Of a DNA stretch of 64,000 bases, positions 1-10,178 are shown in pieces. The number at the start of each line of letters is the position of its first letter. Position 1 is the stretch's first letter. This DNA comes from Octadecabacter antarcticus 307 (GTDB lineage: Bacteria > Pseudomonadota > Alphaproteobacteria > Rhodobacterales > Rhodobacteraceae). The position numbers and the translations under genes are program-made. The DNA lies in NCBI RefSeq assembly GCF_000155675.2, contig NC_020911.1:2222501-2286500 (forward strand), read 5' to 3'. Below the pieces are notes generated by a model. It was not told the origin of the DNA and searched no databases. It worked only from the letters and a program-made list of their open reading frames with translations.

Positions 1-307
1 AGGGCGCGTTGTTTTATGCGTTCTCGATAGATAATCACGTTCCTCAGGATCATCTGCTGCGATCCATTGATCGGCTTGTCGATCTGTCTGGCATCCGCCA
101 ATATTTAGCCGATTTTTACAGCCATACTGGTCGCTGTCCATTGATCCAGAACTGCTGATCCGAATGCTGCTGGTTGGCTGCTGCCTCGGCATTCGGTCCG
201 AACATCGCCTCTGCGAAGAGGTGCATCTGAACCTTGCTTACCGCTGGTTCTGCGGACTGGATCTGAGCGACAATGTGCCCAACCACTCAACCTTTTCCAA
301 AAGCCGC

Positions 308-344
308 CCCTCTCATGGCGCAAGCGCAAACGACTGCCGGGCAA
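308..344 (+). repeat. Palindromic mini-element copy A (in IS1182 relic)
   Basis: CCCTCTC at 308-314 and TGCCGGGCA at 335-343 flank a weak hairpin (GCGC-AA-GCGC, 318-327). The insert adds about 12 residues between SKSRP and the next recognisable transposase segment without breaking the frame. Here the family is read CCCTCTC to GGCA; copies B, C and D lie the other way round. Confidence 0.7.
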
Positions 345-451
345 TGGATGTTGAGGCCACGCGGTCGATCCGTCAGGCCGAAGTCGGGTCCGTGCGCACG
401 ATGCAGGGATGGTTAGTGGATCGTGGCATCGCGCCGCACATCCCGGTCATT

Positions 452-489
452 CACTGCCTAGGATGTGCAGGTTCACATGCACGAGAGGG
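452..489 (-). repeat. Palindromic mini-element copy B (in IS1182 relic)
   Basis: This 38-bp insert sits between codons for HIPVI and DKAGRTDGT, which are contiguous in IS1182 transposases. It carries TGCCTAGGA at 455-463, an imperfect hairpin (GTGCA 465-469, TGCAC 478-482) and GAGAGGG at 483-489. It shifts the reading frame. Confidence 0.75.
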
Positions 490-771
490 GATAAGGCTGG
501 CCGCACCGATGGCACCCTGAGCCGCGCTAATTTTGAGTGGGACCCGTAGGGCGACAAGTACATCTGCCCAGAAAGTCAGTCGCTCAAGCAGTTCCGCCGC
601 AACTATTCCGATCCCAGTCGAGGCCCAACCACGACGGGCAGGACAAAATATCGTGGGCCTAAACTGATCTGTCAGGCCTGCCCATCCAAAGCCAAATGCT
701 GCCCGAATACCGATGTTCGCAAGATCACCCGCGACGAACACGAAGACGCACGTCAAGTTGCCCGCGACACC

Positions 772-808
772 GACTGCCCAGCGGTGCATGTTTACATGCA
801 TGAGAGGG
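772..808 (-). repeat. Palindromic mini-element copy C (in IS1182 relic)
   Basis: This 37-bp insert separates codons for ARDT and AKIKQYAVSMR. It carries CTGCCCAGCG, a perfect hairpin (TGCATG 785-790, loop TTTA, CATGCA 795-800) and GAGAGGG at 802-808. It shifts the frame by one base. Confidence 0.8.
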
Positions 809-1198
809 GCCAAAATCAAACAATATGCCGTTTCAATGCGACTGCGAAAGAAGGTCGAAATGCTCTTCGTAAACCTCAAACGCATTCTTGGGTGGGGACG
901 GCAGGTTGAGATAGCGAGGACCATGCGGCGCAAATGACGAATTCCTCCTCGCCGCGACCGCCCAAAACTGCCGCAAACTGGCCAAGATTTTTCCTGCACC
1001 GCAGAAAATGCGCAAAGCGTGATAGGAAAAGTGCTCGCGCCGTGTTCGACGCCCAACTTTCTGCACCAGCAACACCGTGTTTTTCGAAAAAGATCAGCGG
1101 CGAACGGGCTTTCGCTGCATATGCAAAACACGTGCTAAAGTGAGACGTCAACGTCTGGCTGTTGTTGTGGGTGGGCATGGAAGATTGGAGGATCAATC

Positions 1199-1830
1199 AT
1201 GCCGACATCAAATTTACCGGTCATTCTCGCCCTGCGGCCCGCTTGGAACAAAGGTCGTATCGTCGGCCAGAAACTCCCGCTCAAGCCCAAACATGTCTGG
1301 GCGACCCGCGTACGATTCGAATTGGCCAAGAACACCCGAGACCTCGCGCTCTTCAACATGGCCATCGATAGCAAATTGCGCGGATGCGGCCCGGTAAGAG
1401 TGAAGGTCATCGATGTCATGGCACCGGGGCAGATCAAAGAACGGGCACCCGTCTTGCAAAGTAAAACTCAAAAGCCAGTTCGGTTTGAAATTTCTGAAGG
1501 CACGCGGGCATCGTTCGCAAAGTGGATGGATGATCCGTTGATGGTCAGGGCTGAATACCTCTGGCGCGCCCGGTTTCAGCAACGCCTGCACATCTCAACG
1601 CGCCAATACGCACGGATCATCAGGGGTTGGGTCAAATCCATCGACCTGGAACTAACGGCCTATGGAACGCATACCATGCGTCGGACCAAGGTTACCCAGA
1701 TATACAAGAAGACAGAAAACTGCGCGCCGTTCAGCTTTTGTTAGGGCATACAAAGATGGATAGTACCGTTCGATAATTTGGCGTTGAATTGGTAGATGCA
1801 GTGGCGATTTCGGAAGCCATCGAAATCTAG
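1199..1830 (+). pseudogene. Tyrosine recombinase (phage-integrase family), decayed
   Basis: A strong AGGAGG precedes the ATG at 1199. The product resembles small integrases that start with a lysine-rich PLKPKHVWATRVRFELA region and carry the catalytic Arg (AIDSKLRGCG), the H-x-x-R box (GTHTMRRTK) and LLGHTKMDSTVR. A one-base loss near 1720 ends the open frame early at 1744. The correct frame resumes (LRAVQLLLGHTKMD) to 1830, but the codon expected to hold the nucleophilic tyrosine after STVR is now TAA (1774-1776). The gene is therefore dead twice over. This kind of gene is common next to mobile DNA, which fits the IS1182 relic beside it. Confidence 0.8.
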
Positions 1831-2002
1831 ATATTTGGGCCGTTTCACATGTGCGGCCCACACTGGCCATTGACCGACCCTTGGGACGTTGTGTGAAGCT
1901 TTCGTATTGCTGCCGGTCATGCGAGCACGAGAAACCTGACGCTTGGCCATCCTGTGTCCAAAGATGACCCAATTTACGATTAAAAGTAACCTTTGTGGCA
2001 TT

Positions 2003-2938
2003 TTAGTCGTCAAATTTCACCGGGACCTTATGCCGCCGATCAACCGATAATTTAAACACGTCGGGACGCGCATAATGGCCCGTTGCATCGAACTTGCGCC
2101 GCGATGCTTTGGCTTTGTCGATATCAATTTCACACAACAGCAAGCCCTTTTCACGGTGCATTGGTCCGGCGGCGATCCCGCCAAACGGTTCATAGACAAC
2201 TGCATCCCCAGAATTTACCCATTCATCCTTGTTTGGGAATAACGCGTCTAAGTGCGGCGTTTCCTTTGGAACATCACTTGCCTCCATTGCCGTCGCACAA
2301 CCGATCACCCAACATCCGCCTTCTCGCGCGATATGTTGCATTGTGGCTAACCAAGTTTCCCCACTGTCCCAAGTTGGCGCGACATAAATATCGATATTTT
2401 GGGCATACAGGGCGTAACGGGCAAGCGGCATGTAGTTTTCCCAACAGAGCAACGCGCCAATTCGTCCGACAGCGGTGTCCACCACGTTTAGCCCAGACCC
2501 ATCGCCAAAACCCCAAACCATGCGTTCCGGATTGGTTGGCATCAGCTTTCGGTGATTGTTCGCAATGCGACCATCCGCGTCGATAATTATGCATGAGTTG
2601 AAAATCGTGGACCCAGACACGGACCCGTCAATTTCTTGGTATCCTGCAACGATAACCATCCCATTTTCACGTGCGGCCTCTTGCAACGGGGCCATCTGGT
2701 TTCGGCTGAGATCAATGCAATTTGTCTGCAGCTTGGCGAACAGCTCGTCCGTTTTTCCCATGTCCGCACCCGGCGATAGACGCCAGACGAACGTGGGATA
2801 TCCCGGAAGCCAAGCCTCAGGAAATACGATCAGCTTAGCGCCATCTCGCGCCGCTCGCTCCACGATTTCAATGGCCCGCGCCATGCTCGCGTCTAAGTTA
2901 AGGTAAACTGGAGGCTCTTGTACGACTGCGGTTTTCAT
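2003..2938 (-). CDS. Nitrilase / carbon-nitrogen hydrolase
   Basis: A 311-residue enzyme of the nitrilase superfamily, which hydrolyses nitriles to acids plus ammonia. The catalytic triad is visible: Glu41 in FPEAW, Lys131 in NNHRKLMPTNPERMVWG, and Cys165 in GALLCWENYMPLARY. These motifs match the aliphatic/aryl-nitrilase branch rather than amidases or beta-ureidopropionases. The start at 2938 is preferred to the ATG at 2953 because family members begin close to the first beta strand (KTAVVQ). It is followed on the same strand by the acyl-CoA-dehydrogenase-like gene's stop side after a 120-base gap, so the two may not share one transcript. The true substrate cannot be read from sequence. Confidence 0.85.
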   Translation of the reverse strand: MKTAVVQEPPVYLNLDASMARAIEIVERAARDGAKLIVFPEAWLPGYPTFVWRLSPGADMGKTDELFAKLQTNCIDLSRNQMAPLQEAARENGMVIVAGYQEIDGSVSGSTIFNSCIIIDADGRIANNHRKLMPTNPERMVWGFGDGSGLNVVDTAVGRIGALLCWENYMPLARYALYAQNIDIYVAPTWDSGETWLATMQHIAREGGCWVIGCATAMEASDVPKETPHLDALFPNKDEWVNSGDAVVYEPFGGIAAGPMHREKGLLLCEIDIDKAKASRRKFDATGHYARPDVFKLSVDRRHKVPVKFDD

Positions 2939-3057
2939 GGCTGTTCCGTTCAAATGTGAATTTTTATGAAAGCGAACAGAACAAGCGGTTGGAAACTGGC
3001 TTTCGATCCGTTCACGTACGTCGCCATTTAAGGCGAGAGGGCTTTGAGCGCTTGGTT

Positions 3058-4209
3058 TTAGAAAATGTGGTCGACAGAATGCCCAAGGGCCATAGCACCG
3101 ACGTATTCGCTTTGAACGTCTTTCTGGAGCGGATGGTAACGCGCTGCTTGAATATCCCTAAACCGTCTTTCTAGGTCTGTCTTGCGGTAGAACCCGAGCC
3201 CACCCGCCAACTCCATTGCCAGCTCAACCACCTTAATGGTGTGCTCTTCAACCAACCTTCGCCCGATCATGGTGTCATTGATGGTCTGTGCTGATGGGGC
3301 GTTTCGTTCAGCGACATCAATCATGTAATTGCGGGCGAGATGTGCCGCAGTCAGCGCAGTGTCCATACGCCCAGCTATGGATTGCGTGCGATGGGACACT
3401 GGTCTTTTCTTTGCGATATCAATTGCGATGTCACGCGCACTTTGTGCGACGCCAAGATAAGCTGAGTAAATCAGTGGAAACGCAATTGTCGCGATCAAGT
3501 GGAATGCGGGATGCCATTCCCCTGCCTTACGGCGCACAGGTATCTTATCATCAGGAATGAACAGACCATCAATTTTGATGTCATGGGATCCCGTGCCTCG
3601 CATCCCTAGGGTGCGCCAAGTATCCAAAACCGTGACTTCAGGCGCGGCCATTGGAACACCAAAGTGCAAAACGATACGCGCGCCATCTTCTTCAGAAATT
3701 GCGCCGGTCATCAGCAAATCCCCAGCCGGCGCGCCAGACGAAAACATTTTTCTTGCTGTAATACGGTATCCGCCTTCGACCTTTTCAGCCACCCCAGAAC
3801 CACCGATCCAGTCCGATCCACCTGAACTGAGTAAAACTATTTTATCTTCAGCAACCCTGCGCAAAAGTGGCGCTACCAAATCGCGGGCGGCTTCTTGATT
3901 GTACCACCGCCACGCTGGAACAGCGACTTGATGGGTGTGCATGGAAAGGGCCAACCCGGTAGAACCACAGGCGCCAGCAATAATTTTCAGGACATCGCAA
4001 AGCTCACGGATACTTGCGCCGCCGCCACCAAGATCTGATGGAACACCTGCGGAAATCAGTCCAGACGTTTTTAGGTCGGCGTAATTGTCTGCGACAAATC
4101 GATCATTTTCATCGTTGCCAGATGCTCTTTCTGCAAAGACTTTTGTCAGCGATTTAGCCGCATCAACGATACTTTCAGATTGATGCGCGATATTGGCTAC
4201 TTGGGTCAT
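3058..4209 (-). CDS. Acyl-CoA dehydrogenase-like flavoprotein
   Basis: A 383-residue protein with the acyl-CoA dehydrogenase fold: helical N-terminal domain with GVPSDLGGGGAS, a middle beta domain with GGYRITARKMFSSGAPAGDLLMT and WRTLGMRGTGSHDI, and a helical C-terminal domain with LELAGGLGFYRKTDLERRFRDIQAARYHPL. The region where short- and medium-chain dehydrogenases carry the catalytic glutamate (Y-E-G-T) reads RYHPLQKDVQSEY instead. It may therefore be a flavin monooxygenase of the DszC/SfnB type, or another FAD oxidase, rather than a beta-oxidation enzyme. It is divergent from the HxlR regulator at 4352, which probably controls it. Substrate unknown. Confidence 0.75.
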   Translation of the reverse strand: MTQVANIAHQSESIVDAAKSLTKVFAERASGNDENDRFVADNYADLKTSGLISAGVPSDLGGGGASIRELCDVLKIIAGACGSTGLALSMHTHQVAVPAWRWYNQEAARDLVAPLLRRVAEDKIVLLSSGGSDWIGGSGVAEKVEGGYRITARKMFSSGAPAGDLLMTGAISEEDGARIVLHFGVPMAAPEVTVLDTWRTLGMRGTGSHDIKIDGLFIPDDKIPVRRKAGEWHPAFHLIATIAFPLIYSAYLGVAQSARDIAIDIAKKRPVSHRTQSIAGRMDTALTAAHLARNYMIDVAERNAPSAQTINDTMIGRRLVEEHTIKVVELAMELAGGLGFYRKTDLERRFRDIQAARYHPLQKDVQSEYVGAMALGHSVDHIF

Positions 4210-4351
4210 TTTTTTGGTACCTTTCTAAATTTATGCACCCAAAATAACTGTGATTCCCAATTCTCGCTAGTACAGAAACTGTATTGGATGAAGCCGTGTT
4301 TCCGCGTTAGGCTGAAAAGACCGAGTTTTCCAACCACGAAGGAGTAGATAA

Positions 4352-5041
4352 ATGCGCGCCGGATATAGTCAGTTTTGCCCAGTTTCTATGGCAACAGAAA
4401 TCTTGTGTTCCCGTTGGACACCGCTTGTCATTCGAGAATTCCTATGTGGCAGCACGCGGTTCAATGACATCCGCCGTGGATTGCCGCGCATGTCGCCAAC
4501 ACTTCTATCAAAGAGATTGAGTGAATTAGAGGCGGCGGGCGTAATCGTATCGATCAAGGGCACGAGTGGGTCTAAAGAGTATCGGCTTACAAAAGCTGGC
4601 GAAGAACTGCGGCCAATTGTTATGGGGATCGGGGCATGGGGCCAAAGATGGGTCGAGAGTAAACTATCCTTGAACAATCTGGACCCAGAGTTGTTGATTT
4701 GGGATATGCACCGCAGGCTGAATATTGACTCCCTGCCTTCGCGCCGTGTGTGTCTTCAGTTTGTGTTCACTGATTTGGCTGTAGCGCGTCAGAATTATTG
4801 GCTCGTTGCCGACCCGCAATCTGGTGTTGAAGCATGTTATAAAGATCCAGGGTATGATGTTGATTTGTTCGTAGAATGCAGCCTTCGTACGATGACTGCG
4901 ATCTGGATGGGGTTGGAGACCGTGCGCAAAGCAGAAAATGATGGGCGAATTGTATTGACCGGGACCCGAGAAATTGTGACGCAAATGCAGGAATGGCTCG
5001 GTCTCAGTCCGTTCTCCACGGTCGAACGAATGGCTGGTTAG
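4352..5041 (+). CDS. HxlR-family transcriptional regulator with C-terminal extension
   Basis: The first 110 or so residues form a HxlR/MarR-like winged helix (CPVSMATEILCSRWTPLVIREFL, then GLPRMSPTLLSKRLSELEAAGVI and EYRLTKAGEELRPI). HxlR proteins usually end near there, but this one runs to 229 residues. The extra 110 residues resemble a sterol-carrier/SCP2-like sensor domain seen in some longer HxlR proteins; that assignment is tentative. AGGAG precedes the ATG by a suitable distance. It is divergent from the dehydrogenase-like gene with a 142-base intergenic region, so local control of that gene (and perhaps the nitrilase) is likely. Confidence 0.8.
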   Translation: MRAGYSQFCPVSMATEILCSRWTPLVIREFLCGSTRFNDIRRGLPRMSPTLLSKRLSELEAAGVIVSIKGTSGSKEYRLTKAGEELRPIVMGIGAWGQRWVESKLSLNNLDPELLIWDMHRRLNIDSLPSRRVCLQFVFTDLAVARQNYWLVADPQSGVEACYKDPGYDVDLFVECSLRTMTAIWMGLETVRKAENDGRIVLTGTREIVTQMQEWLGLSPFSTVERMAG

Positions 5042-5264
5042 AGTAAATGATCGGTTGTCAGTGACAATTGGGGCTCGGCACATTCATAAATAGTGGAATC
5101 AGTGTTCATTATGAAAATACCGACGCTTTTGATTGAAATATTGATTTTGGGTATTTGGGCCGTACAATCGGCGACGAGGGAAGAGGATTTGAAAATTTTC
5201 CAGACTTTCACTGGTTTTGAAAAGCACATGATACGCTGCATCGTCAACGTTAAGTTGAGGAGGC

Positions 5265-5367
5265 ACGAGAGCAGGCCACCCAATTGCTCTGGACTTACAA
5301 TAACGAGCGACCCAACATGGGCATCTGCGGCATCACGCCCGCAATGAAACTGAAAACAGCCGCCTGA
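5265..5367 (+). pseudogene. IS3-family transposase 3' relic
   Basis: The frame ending at TGA 5365-5367 reads LLWTYNNERPNMGICGITPAMKLKTAA, the characteristic C-terminus of IS3-family OrfB integrases. Upstream bases do not continue in one frame. The G-rich stretch GGGGGGGATTACCGG just downstream looks like the old right end of the element. Confidence 0.75.
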
Positions 5368-5482
5368 ATTCTATGGCTGGGCCCCGTCAAAAAGGGGGGG
5401 ATTACCGGGGGTTTTAGGCCCAGGTCTGCACAGTATAAAGGCCCAGTCTGCAAAGACGGTTTTTCGAGCGCGGACTTATGCC

Positions 5483-5962
5483 TTAGAGAGGCTGGCCACC
5501 GGCGGCGCTCAGCAGGTCACTTAGTTCACCTGATACCAATGGATCTGGAAAACGCACTTGTTGCGCACCGCCTGACCGCTGTGGCACGCGGATGTAATTA
5601 TCAGCTGTGACCAGATACCCCAGTGATGTTTCACGCCCTAGGAACGAAATCACAAATTTTGGCAACGCTTGCACGGTACCATTGAATTGCAAAATGATCG
5701 CAGCGGCTGATTCTGGATTGGGAAAGGATTCGCAGCGGACTTCATTGGGGCCGGGTTGTACGACGGTCTGTGCTGGCCCGTCACAAATAGCGGCAGCCGC
5801 AAAGAACAAGTCGGATGGATAGGCAGGAAAATATGCCTGTTGGGCACCATTGGCGGCATCGCCAGCGGTTGGTGCCACATTCGATATCGTCGTTTCTGTG
5901 CAACCAGCCAGTGCCAACGCAAATCCTAAACTAACCCAACGCATCGAAAGTCCCTTGTTCAT
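5483..5962 (-). CDS. Small predicted lipoprotein
   Basis: A 159-residue protein with a signal peptide and lipobox (FALALAGC, cysteine about residue 21), so it is probably lipid-anchored in the periplasm. The mature part starts with a Thr/Ala-rich linker and has no motif I recognise; one cysteine pair (ICDGPAQ, VRCESF) may form a disulfide. An alternative ATG lies six codons in (5944). Function unknown. It stands alone, divergent from the nrdJ region. Confidence 0.75.
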   Translation of the reverse strand: MNKGLSMRWVSLGFALALAGCTETTISNVAPTAGDAANGAQQAYFPAYPSDLFFAAAAICDGPAQTVVQPGPNEVRCESFPNPESAAAIILQFNGTVQALPKFVISFLGRETSLGYLVTADNYIRVPQRSGGAQQVRFPDPLVSGELSDLLSAAGGQPL

Positions 5963-6506
5963 GTAAGTGGCAAGACTGACACAGGCGCGCCGGTGTGCAA
6001 GTCACGTTTGGCCGATGGGCGATCACATTGGCTGGCCTGTGGATAACTCATGTAGAAAGTGAAGTTTATGGCATAGTGTTCTGGCATCCTTGGGGTTTTC
6101 GTAATTGGGCCAAAGTTAACAGTGGCCGCACATCTCTGTGTGTAACCCTTAGGGAGAATCGGGGGTGGTTTTTGCAGCGCAAAGGTTAAGGTCTGGTCAA
6201 GAGAGTTTAATCTACATTTAGGGTAAAAATTTCGTTGACCCCCAAGGTGTAGATGGGTGATGTTGTCCAAGCTGGATGAGATGACACAAGATACAGTGTT
6301 GCGATCGGCGCGGGACAGGTTTCGAGACACAAGATGCTGGACAGTGTCTATTGCTTGAATGCGACCCCTTATTGGGGGGGGAGGCCGCGCATTTCGCAAC
6401 ACGCTTTGATGTCTCAACCAGCGCGCAAGGGCTCGATCCAGAATGGGTTAATGAGCGACACGGGGGCCGCAACGACGGACCCCATATACACAGAGGCGAA
6501 TGCACA
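5963..6506. other. Intergenic region upstream of nrdJ
   Basis: No gene is supported here. The region is of mixed composition and contains the NrdR-like palindrome at 6284-6299 and a partial repeat of it at 6327-6347. A long open frame joins nrdJ from 6351, but it is not conserved-looking protein. Confidence 0.5.
6284..6299 (+). promoter_or_regulatory. Probable NrdR box
   Basis: ACACAAGATACAGTGT is a near-perfect inverted repeat (ACAC...GTGT) matching the general form of NrdR boxes, which repress ribonucleotide reductase genes. The half ACACAAGAT recurs at 6327-6335, followed by ACAGTGT at 6341-6347, so a second but differently spaced site may exist. It lies about 210 bases upstream of nrdJ. 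Confidence 0.65.
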
Positions 6507-9500
6507 ATGCAGATTGAACGTAACTTCACAAAATCCGGACAAGACGCATACGCGGAGGTGCCGTTCAAGGCCGCCACGTCCGAGATCCGTAACCCTGATG
6601 GGACGATCGTTTTCAAGCTTGAAAATTGCCAGATTCCGAAGGGTTGGTCGCAAGTTGCGTCAGACGTCATCGCGCAGAAATATTTCCGCAAAGCAGGCGT
6701 GCCGTCCGAAACCGTTCGGGTTGCAGAAAAGGGCGTGCCAGAGTTTTTGTGGCGCTCTGTTCCTGCCGAGGGCGCGCAGATGTCCGGTGAGACTTCAGCC
6801 AAGCAAGTGTTTGATCGACTTGCGGGTGCGTGGGCCTATTGGGGTTGGAAGGGTGGCTATTTCTCGACTGAGGCAGATGCCCAGACCTACCTCGACGAGA
6901 TGCGCTACATGCTTGCGACCCAGAGGGCTGCACCGAATTCACCCCAATGGTTCAACACTGGTCTGCATTGGGCCTATGGCATCGATGGTCCTGCACAGGG
7001 TCATCACTATGTTGATTATAAAACCGGCAAGCTGACGGCGTCAAAATCATCGTATGAGCATCCGCAGCCGCACGCCTGTTTCATCCAATCAGTTAAAGAC
7101 GATCTGGTGAACGAAGGCGGAATTATGGATCTTTGGGTCCGCGAAGCGCGTCTGTTCAAATACGGGTCCGGCACTGGAACGAACTTTTCGTCCTTGCGAG
7201 CGTCTGGCGAAAACCTGTCAGGGGGCGGTAAATCGTCCGGCCTGATGGGGTTCTTGAAAATTGGTGACCGTGCGGCTGGTGCGATCAAATCTGGCGGCAC
7301 AACGCGCCGCGCCGCAAAGATGGTGATCGTCGATGCGGATCACCCCGATATTGAAGAATTCATCAACTGGAAGGTGCTTGAGGAACAAAAAGTTGCGTCC
7401 ATCGTGGCCGGTTCTAAGATGCACGAACAGAAGCTCAACCTGATATTTGATGCAATCAAGGGCTGGGACGGGGCCGAGGCAGATGCTTATGATCCCAAGA
7501 TCAACCCGCAGCTGAAAGACGCTGTGCGAGAAGCAAAAAAGGTCTGCATTCCAGAGACATACGTTAAGCGCGTGCTGGATTATGCCCGCCAAGGTCACAC
7601 GGCAATTGAATTTCCGACCTATGATACGGACTGGGATTCCGAGGCCTACAATTCTGTAAGCGGCCAAAATTCCAACAACTCGATCCGCGTAACGGATGCG
7701 TTTTTGAAGGCTGTTGAGGACGACGCGAACTGGAAGCTGATCAATCGCAAGAACGGCGAAGTCGCCAAGGTCATCAAAGCCCGCGATTTGTGGGAACAGG
7801 TCGGCCATGCGGCATGGGCCTGTGCCGATCCGGGCATTCAGTACCACGACACTGTCAACGCATGGCACACCTGCCCCGAAGACGGCGCGATCCGCGGATC
7901 CAACCCGTGTTCCGAATACATGTTCCTCGACGACACGGCCTGTAACCTTGCGTCGATGAATCTGCTGAAATTCTTCAAGGATGGCGCATTTCAGGTCGAA
8001 GACTATATGCACGCATCGCGTCTTTGGACGGTCACGCTGGAAATTTCTGTGATGATGGCGCAATTCCCGTCCAAGGAAATCGCGCAGCGGTCGTTTGATT
8101 TCCGCACGCTGGGTCTTGGCTACGCCAATATCGGTGGCTTGTTGATGAATATGGGCTTTGGCTATGACAGCGACGAAGGCCGCAGCATGGCGGGCGCGCT
8201 AACGGCGATCATGACGGGTGTGTCTTACGCCACATCTGCTGAAATCGCAGGCGAGCTTGGCGCGTTTTCCGGGTACAAGCGTAACAAGGAACACATGCTC
8301 AAGGTGATCCGTAACCACCGCAACGCCGCCTACGGCGCGTCCGATGGCTACGAAAAGCTGGATATCAAGCCGGTTCCACTGGACCACGCAAACTGCCCTG
8401 AAGCACGCCTGATCGACATTGCGATGTCAACGTGGGACGAAGCGCTGCGTCTTGGCGAAAAGCACGGCTACCGCAACGCACAGGTGTCTGTGATTGCGCC
8501 AACCGGCACCATCGGTCTGGTGATGGATTGCGACACAACAGGGATCGAGCCTGACTTTGCGCTGGTGAAATTCAAGAAACTTGCCGGTGGCGGTTATTTC
8601 AAGATCATCAACCAGTCGGTTCCTGCGGCTTTGGCGAAACTGGGCTATTCCACAAGCCAAGCTGAAGAAATTCAGGCCTATGCGGTTGGTCACGGCTCAC
8701 TCGGTAATGCGCCTGGTATCAACCACACGGCACTGATCGGGCATGGGTTTGGCAAAGAAGAGATTGAAAAGATCGAAGAGGCACTGCCATCCGCCTTCGA
8801 CATCCGGTTCGTGTTTAACCAGTGGACGCTGGGTGAAGATTTTTGCACGAAAGTTCTGGGTATTCCTGCCGACAAGCTGAACGATCCGACGTTTGATCTG
8901 TTGAAATCCCTTGGTTTTTCCAAGGAAGACACCGATCTGGCCAATGACCACGTTTGCGGCACGATGACCCTTGAAGGTGCACCACACCTGAAAGAAGAAC
9001 ATTACGTTGTCTTCGATTGCGCCAATCCATGCGGAAAAAAGGGCAAGCGTTACCTGTCTGTCAACAGCCACATCTACATGATGGCTTCGGCGCAATCTTT
9101 CATCTCGGGTGCGATTTCCAAGACGATCAATATGGCAAACAGCGCAACAATCGAGGACTGCCAGAAAGCCTATGAGCTGTCTTGGTCCCTCGGCGTCAAA
9201 GCCAACGCGTTGTATCGCGATGGATCGAAATTGTCGCAGCCACTGGCCGCAGCCCTGATTGAAGATGACGAAGAAGCCGCCGACATCCTTGAGAACGGCA
9301 ACATCCACGCCAAGGCGCAGGTTATTGCCGAAAAGATCATCGAAAAGGTCATCGTCAAGGAGATCATCAAAAGCCACCGCGAAAAGATGCCCCAGCGTCG
9401 TAAGGGCTACACCCAGAAAGCAAATGTTGGTGGCCATAAGGTGTATCTGCGCACGGGCGAATACGAGGACGGCAACCTCGGTGAGATTTTCATCGACATG

Positions 9501-10178
9501 CACAAAGAAGGTGCCGGTTTCCGCGCCATGATGAACAACTTCGCCATCGCGGTGTCGGTTGGTCTGCAATACGGTGTGCCGCTGGAAGAATTCGTCGATG
9601 CGTTCACGTTCACTAAGTTTGAGCCAGCGGGCATGGTCCAAGGCAACGACAGCATCAAGAACGCGACGTCGATCCTTGACTATATCTTCCGCGAACTTGC
9701 GGTGTCCTACCTTGATCGCACCGATCTGGCCCACGTAAAGCCCGAAGGCGCGACGTTTGACAGCCTTGGGCGCGGCGAAGAAGAAGGCGTGTCCAACATT
9801 CAGGAAATGTCGGAAAGCGCTGCGTCTAAGTCATTGGAAGTGCTTAAGCAGATCAGTTCAACCGGTTATCTGCGCAAGCGGGTGCCGAACGATCTGTATG
9901 TTTTGCAGGGCGGTGCCGGTGCAGTGGCATTTGGTGGCGGCAATGCGGCGGTCGCGCTTGAGACATTGATCCCAGCGGTGGTTGCGGGTGGCGGCATGGC
10001 GAAAGCCACGACGACAACGGCAATCGCATCTGGTGCCATCGGTCTGACGGCGCGCGATAAGGCGAAGATGCAAGGCTATGAAGGCGAAGCCTGCAATGAG
10101 TGCGGCAACTACACGCTGGTGCGCAACGGGACATGTATGAAGTGCAATACATGTGGCGGGACGTCAGGCTGTAGTTAA
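6507..10178 (+). CDS. nrdJ: Adenosylcobalamin-dependent ribonucleotide reductase (class II)
   Basis: A 1223-residue vitamin-B12-dependent ribonucleoside-diphosphate reductase that makes deoxynucleotides without oxygen dependence. Visible hallmarks are the N-terminal [24 protein letters not shown] with the first active-site cysteine, [21 protein letters not shown] with the catalytic Asn-Cys-Glu, [16 protein letters not shown], and a C-terminal cysteine-rich tail ([23 protein letters not shown]) that re-reduces the active site. ATG 6507 is chosen because homology starts at MQIERNFTK; the frame is open back to 6351 without family-like sequence. The cobalamin synthesis genes at 39.9-44 kb supply its cofactor pathway. 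Confidence 0.97.
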   Translation: MQIERNFTKSGQDAYAEVPFKAATSEIRNPDGTIVFKLENCQIPKGWSQVASDVIAQKYFRKAGVPSETVRVAEKGVPEFLWRSVPAEGAQMSGETSAKQVFDRLAGAWAYWGWKGGYFSTEADAQTYLDEMRYMLATQRAAPNSPQWFNTGLHWAYGIDGPAQGHHYVDYKTGKLTASKSSYEHPQPHACFIQSVKDDLVNEGGIMDLWVREARLFKYGSGTGTNFSSLRASGENLSGGGKSSGLMGFLKIGDRAAGAIKSGGTTRRAAKMVIVDADHPDIEEFINWKVLEEQKVASIVAGSKMHEQKLNLIFDAIKGWDGAEADAYDPKINPQLKDAVREAKKVCIPETYVKRVLDYARQGHTAIEFPTYDTDWDSEAYNSVSGQNSNNSIRVTDAFLKAVEDDANWKLINRKNGEVAKVIKARDLWEQVGHAAWACADPGIQYHDTVNAWHTCPEDGAIRGSNPCSEYMFLDDTACNLASMNLLKFFKDGAFQVEDYMHASRLWTVTLEISVMMAQFPSKEIAQRSFDFRTLGLGYANIGGLLMNMGFGYDSDEGRSMAGALTAIMTGVSYATSAEIAGELGAFSGYKRNKEHMLKVIRNHRNAAYGASDGYEKLDIKPVPLDHANCPEARLIDIAMSTWDEALRLGEKHGYRNAQVSVIAPTGTIGLVMDCDTTGIEPDFALVKFKKLAGGGYFKIINQSVPAALAKLGYSTSQAEEIQAYAVGHGSLGNAPGINHTALIGHGFGKEEIEKIEEALPSAFDIRFVFNQWTLGEDFCTKVLGIPADKLNDPTFDLLKSLGFSKEDTDLANDHVCGTMTLEGAPHLKEEHYVVFDCANPCGKKGKRYLSVNSHIYMMASAQSFISGAISKTINMANSATIEDCQKAYELSWSLGVKANALYRDGSKLSQPLAAALIEDDEEAADILENGNIHAKAQVIAEKIIEKVIVKEIIKSHREKMPQRRKGYTQKANVGGHKVYLRTGEYEDGNLGEIFIDMHKEGAGFRAMMNNFAIAVSVGLQYGVPLEEFVDAFTFTKFEPAGMVQGNDSIKNATSILDYIFRELAVSYLDRTDLAHVKPEGATFDSLGRGEEEGVSNIQEMSESAASKSLEVLKQISSTGYLRKRVPNDLYVLQGGAGAVAFGGGNAAVALETLIPAVVAGGGMAKATTTTAIASGAIGLTARDKAKMQGYEGEACNECGNYTLVRNGTCMKCNTCGGTSGCS

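Larger units (their letters stand above)
2..1022 (+). pseudogene. IS1182-family transposase, decayed
   Basis: Reading across frames gives a recognisable IS1182-type DDE transposase: an N-terminal part around FYAFSIDNHVPQDHLL, then LCEEVHLNLAYRWFC and HSTFSKSRP, later GLKLICQACPSK and MRLRKKVEMLF, ending near 1022. It is dead: a 1-base loss near 135 shifts the frame, a large internal stretch is missing after about 344, an in-frame stop lies near 538, and three foreign palindromic inserts (308-344, 452-489, 772-808) interrupt it. The true 5' end lies outside the window. Family assignment comes from remembered IS1182 sequence patterns. Confidence 0.85.

Noticed and set aside
2990..3042. Possible seventh palindromic mini-element (TCGCC-ATTTAA-GGCGAGAGGG)
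   Set aside because: It has a stem and GAGAGGG, but the CTGCCCGGCAG flank is missing and it lies outside IS DNA, so it was not counted.
5093..5347. 84-residue open frame on the plus strand
   Set aside because: Its second half overlaps the IS3 relic in another frame and it shows no family pattern.
5963..6506. Cobalamin riboswitch upstream of B12-dependent nrdJ
   Set aside because: I searched by eye for the conserved B12-box pattern and did not find it; the NrdR-like box is the better explanation.
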